A DNA stretch of 10,952 nucleotides from positions 1 to 10,952 of the forward strand of contig JNEM01006769.1 of the NCBI GenBank assembly GCA_000697335.1, in the 5' to 3' direction. This DNA comes from Conidiobolus incongruus B7586 (taxonomy: Eukaryota; Entomophthoromycota; Entomophthoromycetes; Entomophthorales; Conidiobolaceae). Position numbers and translations under genes: made by a program. Below the pieces are notes generated by a model, which did no database searches, was not told where the DNA came from, and worked only from the letters and a program-made list of their open reading frames with translations. Below are positions 9,079-10,952 of the stretch, one piece after another; position 1 is the first letter of the stretch; each line of letters begins with the position of its first letter.

Positions 9079-9597
9079 ATGACATTAGTTTTTCTTAACA
9101 AAAATTTATTAGGGTTTAGCTAGAAATTAAAGCAATTACATCAAAATAATATAATTAATGATACTTAAATCCATTAGTATAATCTTTTACTAAAACATTA
9201 AACAATATATTAGATTAAGTTCAATCAAACCTTTCAATAAATTCCTTCAATCAAAACTATATTGAATAAAGTACTGTATTTGTTATAATAGATTATATTG
9301 GTTTTTGCTATTCTTATTTAGTTAAACAAAAATCAATCAAAAGTAAACCATTAAAATATTTTTACAAAAACAATTATTAATTGGAAATTTTAATGTATTT
9401 TGATAAGACATATCATTTACTATAACTATTAAAATATATAAAAAGATAAATTTATAAAAAACCTTCTATCATAAATATTTGTAAGGTATTACAGATCTAG
9501 TATTTTTCATAGATTATCATATATGTAATTAAAATAGTTTTAGGAAATTAAAATACCAGCTTCTAATAATGCAAATTCTTGGAGAAAAATTATTTGA
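9079..9597 (+). CDS. Possible gene open only in the ciliate code, unknown product
   Basis: From ATG 9079 the frame is open to TGA 9595-9597, 172 codons plus stop, if TAA and TAG are Gln. Under the standard code it is broken many times. It begins MTLVFLNKNLLGFSQKL and ends EIKIPASNNANSWRKII. G+C is about 18-23% in the rows counted, above most of the window. The best support is the relative at 422-506, which aligns in this frame with conservative and synonymous changes and a six-codon length difference. Against it: TGA-free runs of this length are expected by chance in DNA with so little G, purine bias at first codon positions is weak, Gln is very frequent, and another frame (9162-9683) is also open. 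Part of it (9481-9543) could be an intron. The family is not recognised. Confidence 0.35.
9088..9196 (+). repeat. Copy (B) of the diverged repeat shared with 422-506
   Basis: Positions 9153-9196 align base for base with 463-506, with about seven mismatches. Upstream, TTAGGGTTT at 9109 aligns with TTAGGCTTT at 437, after which this copy carries 18 extra bases. Both copies share TAG directly after LGFF or LGFS, read as Gln in the ciliate code. Weaker similarity may run downstream to about 9235 (TTCAAT then AACC in both). The copies are in the same orientation about 8.7 kb apart. Confidence 0.45.
9481..9543 (+). other. Possible 63-bp spliceosomal intron
   Basis: The segment starts GTAAGG and ends AATAGTTTTAG, close to a normal 5' splice site and an A+T-rich 3' splice site. 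Its length is a multiple of three, so the reading frame of the surrounding candidate gene is open with or without it; removal joins ATA TTT to GAA ATT AAA ATA. Size and composition suit ciliate introns. A 14-bp GT-AG reading (9481-9494) is also possible. There is no expression evidence. Confidence 0.25.
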
Positions 9598-10952
9598 TAT
9601 GTGAAATTTCAGATTTTAGATTTTAATAAAAACTAATATATATGTGTTAAACTTTGCTATAAGTATAATAAATAGTTATTTGAAATTTAAGGATATAATT
9701 AATTTTTTTTATAAAAATTAATTTATTGTAAATAATATTAAAAATTTAATGGTTTATCAATCAAAAATATTCTAATTATTTTAATTGGCAAATAATTTAA
9801 TAACTAAAAATATCAAATGAAATTAATTATATTTATTGAATAAAATAACATTAGATTAAAATACATGATCAAATTATTAATTTTATATTTTAAATCCAAA
9901 AAATATATCATTTTGTTTATACATCATTTAAAATAGTTTTGGTTATTATTTCCGAATAAATTCATAATCTAAATAAATTTATTTGTTAATATTTAAAATA
10001 TTATTTATTTTGATATTATATCAAAAATATAATTCAAAATATATCAATTATGTGAATTTCATTTATTGTTAATTCTGTGTTTCTTTAAAATGCAAAAATT
10101 TTTCACAGAATAATAATATATAATAAAAATTTTTTAAATTCAATATTAGATAATGTAATGAATATTGTATTATAATCAATAAATTGAAATTAGTATTATT
10201 AATACCTAATTATAAATGCTATTGAAATACAAAAAATTAGTTAGTATTTATTGCTCTAATATAGTCTTAATTTTATATAAAATAATTAAAAATATGGTAA
10301 TATAAATTGGCATTTTATATTATTAAAATGGATATCTAATTTTTGTAATATTATTTAATGTCCAAATTTATAATATATATACTAAAAATAAAGATGAATA
10401 TAATGTCGTTTTAAAAACAAATATAATGTTTATTGACACAATATTTTATATACTAATATATCAAAAAATCTATATTTTCTATAATATTTAATATATTTAA
10501 GTTTGTATAATAATATAAAAAATAATAATATCAGTATTTTAACAAATAATTTCATTTTTTGTTTAGTTAAATTATATTTCATTGCAAAATATATATTTTC
10601 AATATTATTTAAACTTATTTATTAGTATTTTAAAAAATTTAATCAAAATATAAAAATAGATTATATAAAGTTAACAAGAGAATTTATTTTTTATGTTTTA
10701 TAAATTATAAAATTAGCAAATATTTTTTTTAGTTAATTAATTATTTATTCATTATTATTCAAAATGATTTCAAAAAATTAAAATACAAATTATCTTTCTA
10801 TTATTAACAACATAAAGATCAATAATATATCAAAAGCAGTAAATTAATTATATAATATAATATGAATTAGTATTTATAACTATATACTACTAATTTATAT
10901 AAATAAAATTAAATATAAATTTTTTGATATAATTTTAAATTGTTATTTAATA
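9598..10952. other. A+T-rich non-coding DNA, no gene seen
   Basis: About 1.35 kb of A+T-rich sequence. Just after 9597 the composition is still slightly mixed (to about 9620), then it falls to the window's background. I found no coding-like islet, repeat array or RNA gene here. The edge of the window may cut a larger germline-limited region. Confidence 0.55.

Noticed and set aside
9162-9683. Alternative open frame overlapping the 9079-9597 candidate
   Set aside because: It lacks an early ATG (first at 9393) and shows no first-position purine bias. In the two diverged copies this frame is preceded by the same TGA and shares a shorter aligned stretch.
1-10952. Bacterial or organellar genes, tRNA, rRNA, CRISPR arrays, insertion sequences, viral or LTR elements
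   Set aside because: No conserved motif, terminal repeat structure or RNA signature of these was found. The 8.7-kb direct repeat pair is not treated as LTRs because nothing between looks like a retroelement.
1-10952. Mutation-driven A+T-rich fungal DNA (repeat-induced point mutation) or Plasmodium/Dictyostelium spacer
   Set aside because: Homopolymer tracts typical of the protist spacers are missing. The repeat-bounded frame joins with TAA as Gln are not explained by either.

Overview
The window looks like germline (micronuclear) DNA of a ciliate. Most of it is extremely A+T-rich: rows I counted by hand have about 5-14% G+C. I see no long reading frame under the standard code, no rRNA, tRNA or CRISPR, and no recognisable mobile element. 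One block at about 1636-2156 stands out (130 G+C in the 420 bases of 1741-2160, 31%), with much smaller G+C-richer islets at about 6129-6166 and 6239-6262. The region 9079-9600 is only mildly enriched (about 18-23% in the rows counted).

The block at 1636-2156 cannot be read in one frame, but it contains short direct repeats, each bounding a segment that carries a stop or shifts the frame. If one repeat copy and the intervening segment are removed (the rule for ciliate internal eliminated sequences, IESs, and their pointers), the frames join into one TGA-free reading frame with TAA read as Gln. The pairs are TGATAATGA (41 bp), AAAGATT (57 bp), ATGGATT (71 bp) and GGATG (42 bp). The last segment continues in frame, through TAACAT, into the islet at 6129, then through CGTG into the islet at 6239, and perhaps through CTTTAAT to a TGA near 7671. 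The reading starts with a signal-peptide-like stretch. I do not recognise the protein family. The stretch 1708-1846 is unresolved because the frame must shift there and several weak pointer choices exist.

Layout: 1-421, A+T-rich; 422-506, a diverged relative of a segment near 9100-9196; 507-1635, A+T-rich; 1636-2156, clustered macronuclear-destined segments (MDSs); 2157-6128, nearly 4 kb of A+T-rich DNA, probably eliminated, with a few weak islets; 6129-6262, two tiny MDS-like islets around a 76-bp A+T-rich insert; 6263-9078, A+T-rich with a possible terminal MDS near 7631-7673 and a 13-bp tandem repeat at 8636; 9079-9597, a possible second gene open only in the ciliate code; 9598-10952, A+T-rich.

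All this comes from reading by eye. Recoding of TAA/TAG with TGA as the only stop fits spirotrichs and also Tetrahymena or Paramecium. Pointers of 4-9 bp and tiny MDSs fit spirotrichs (Oxytricha/Stylonychia-like) best. The germline interpretation is fairly strong for 1636-2156, moderate for 6129-6262 and weak elsewhere.
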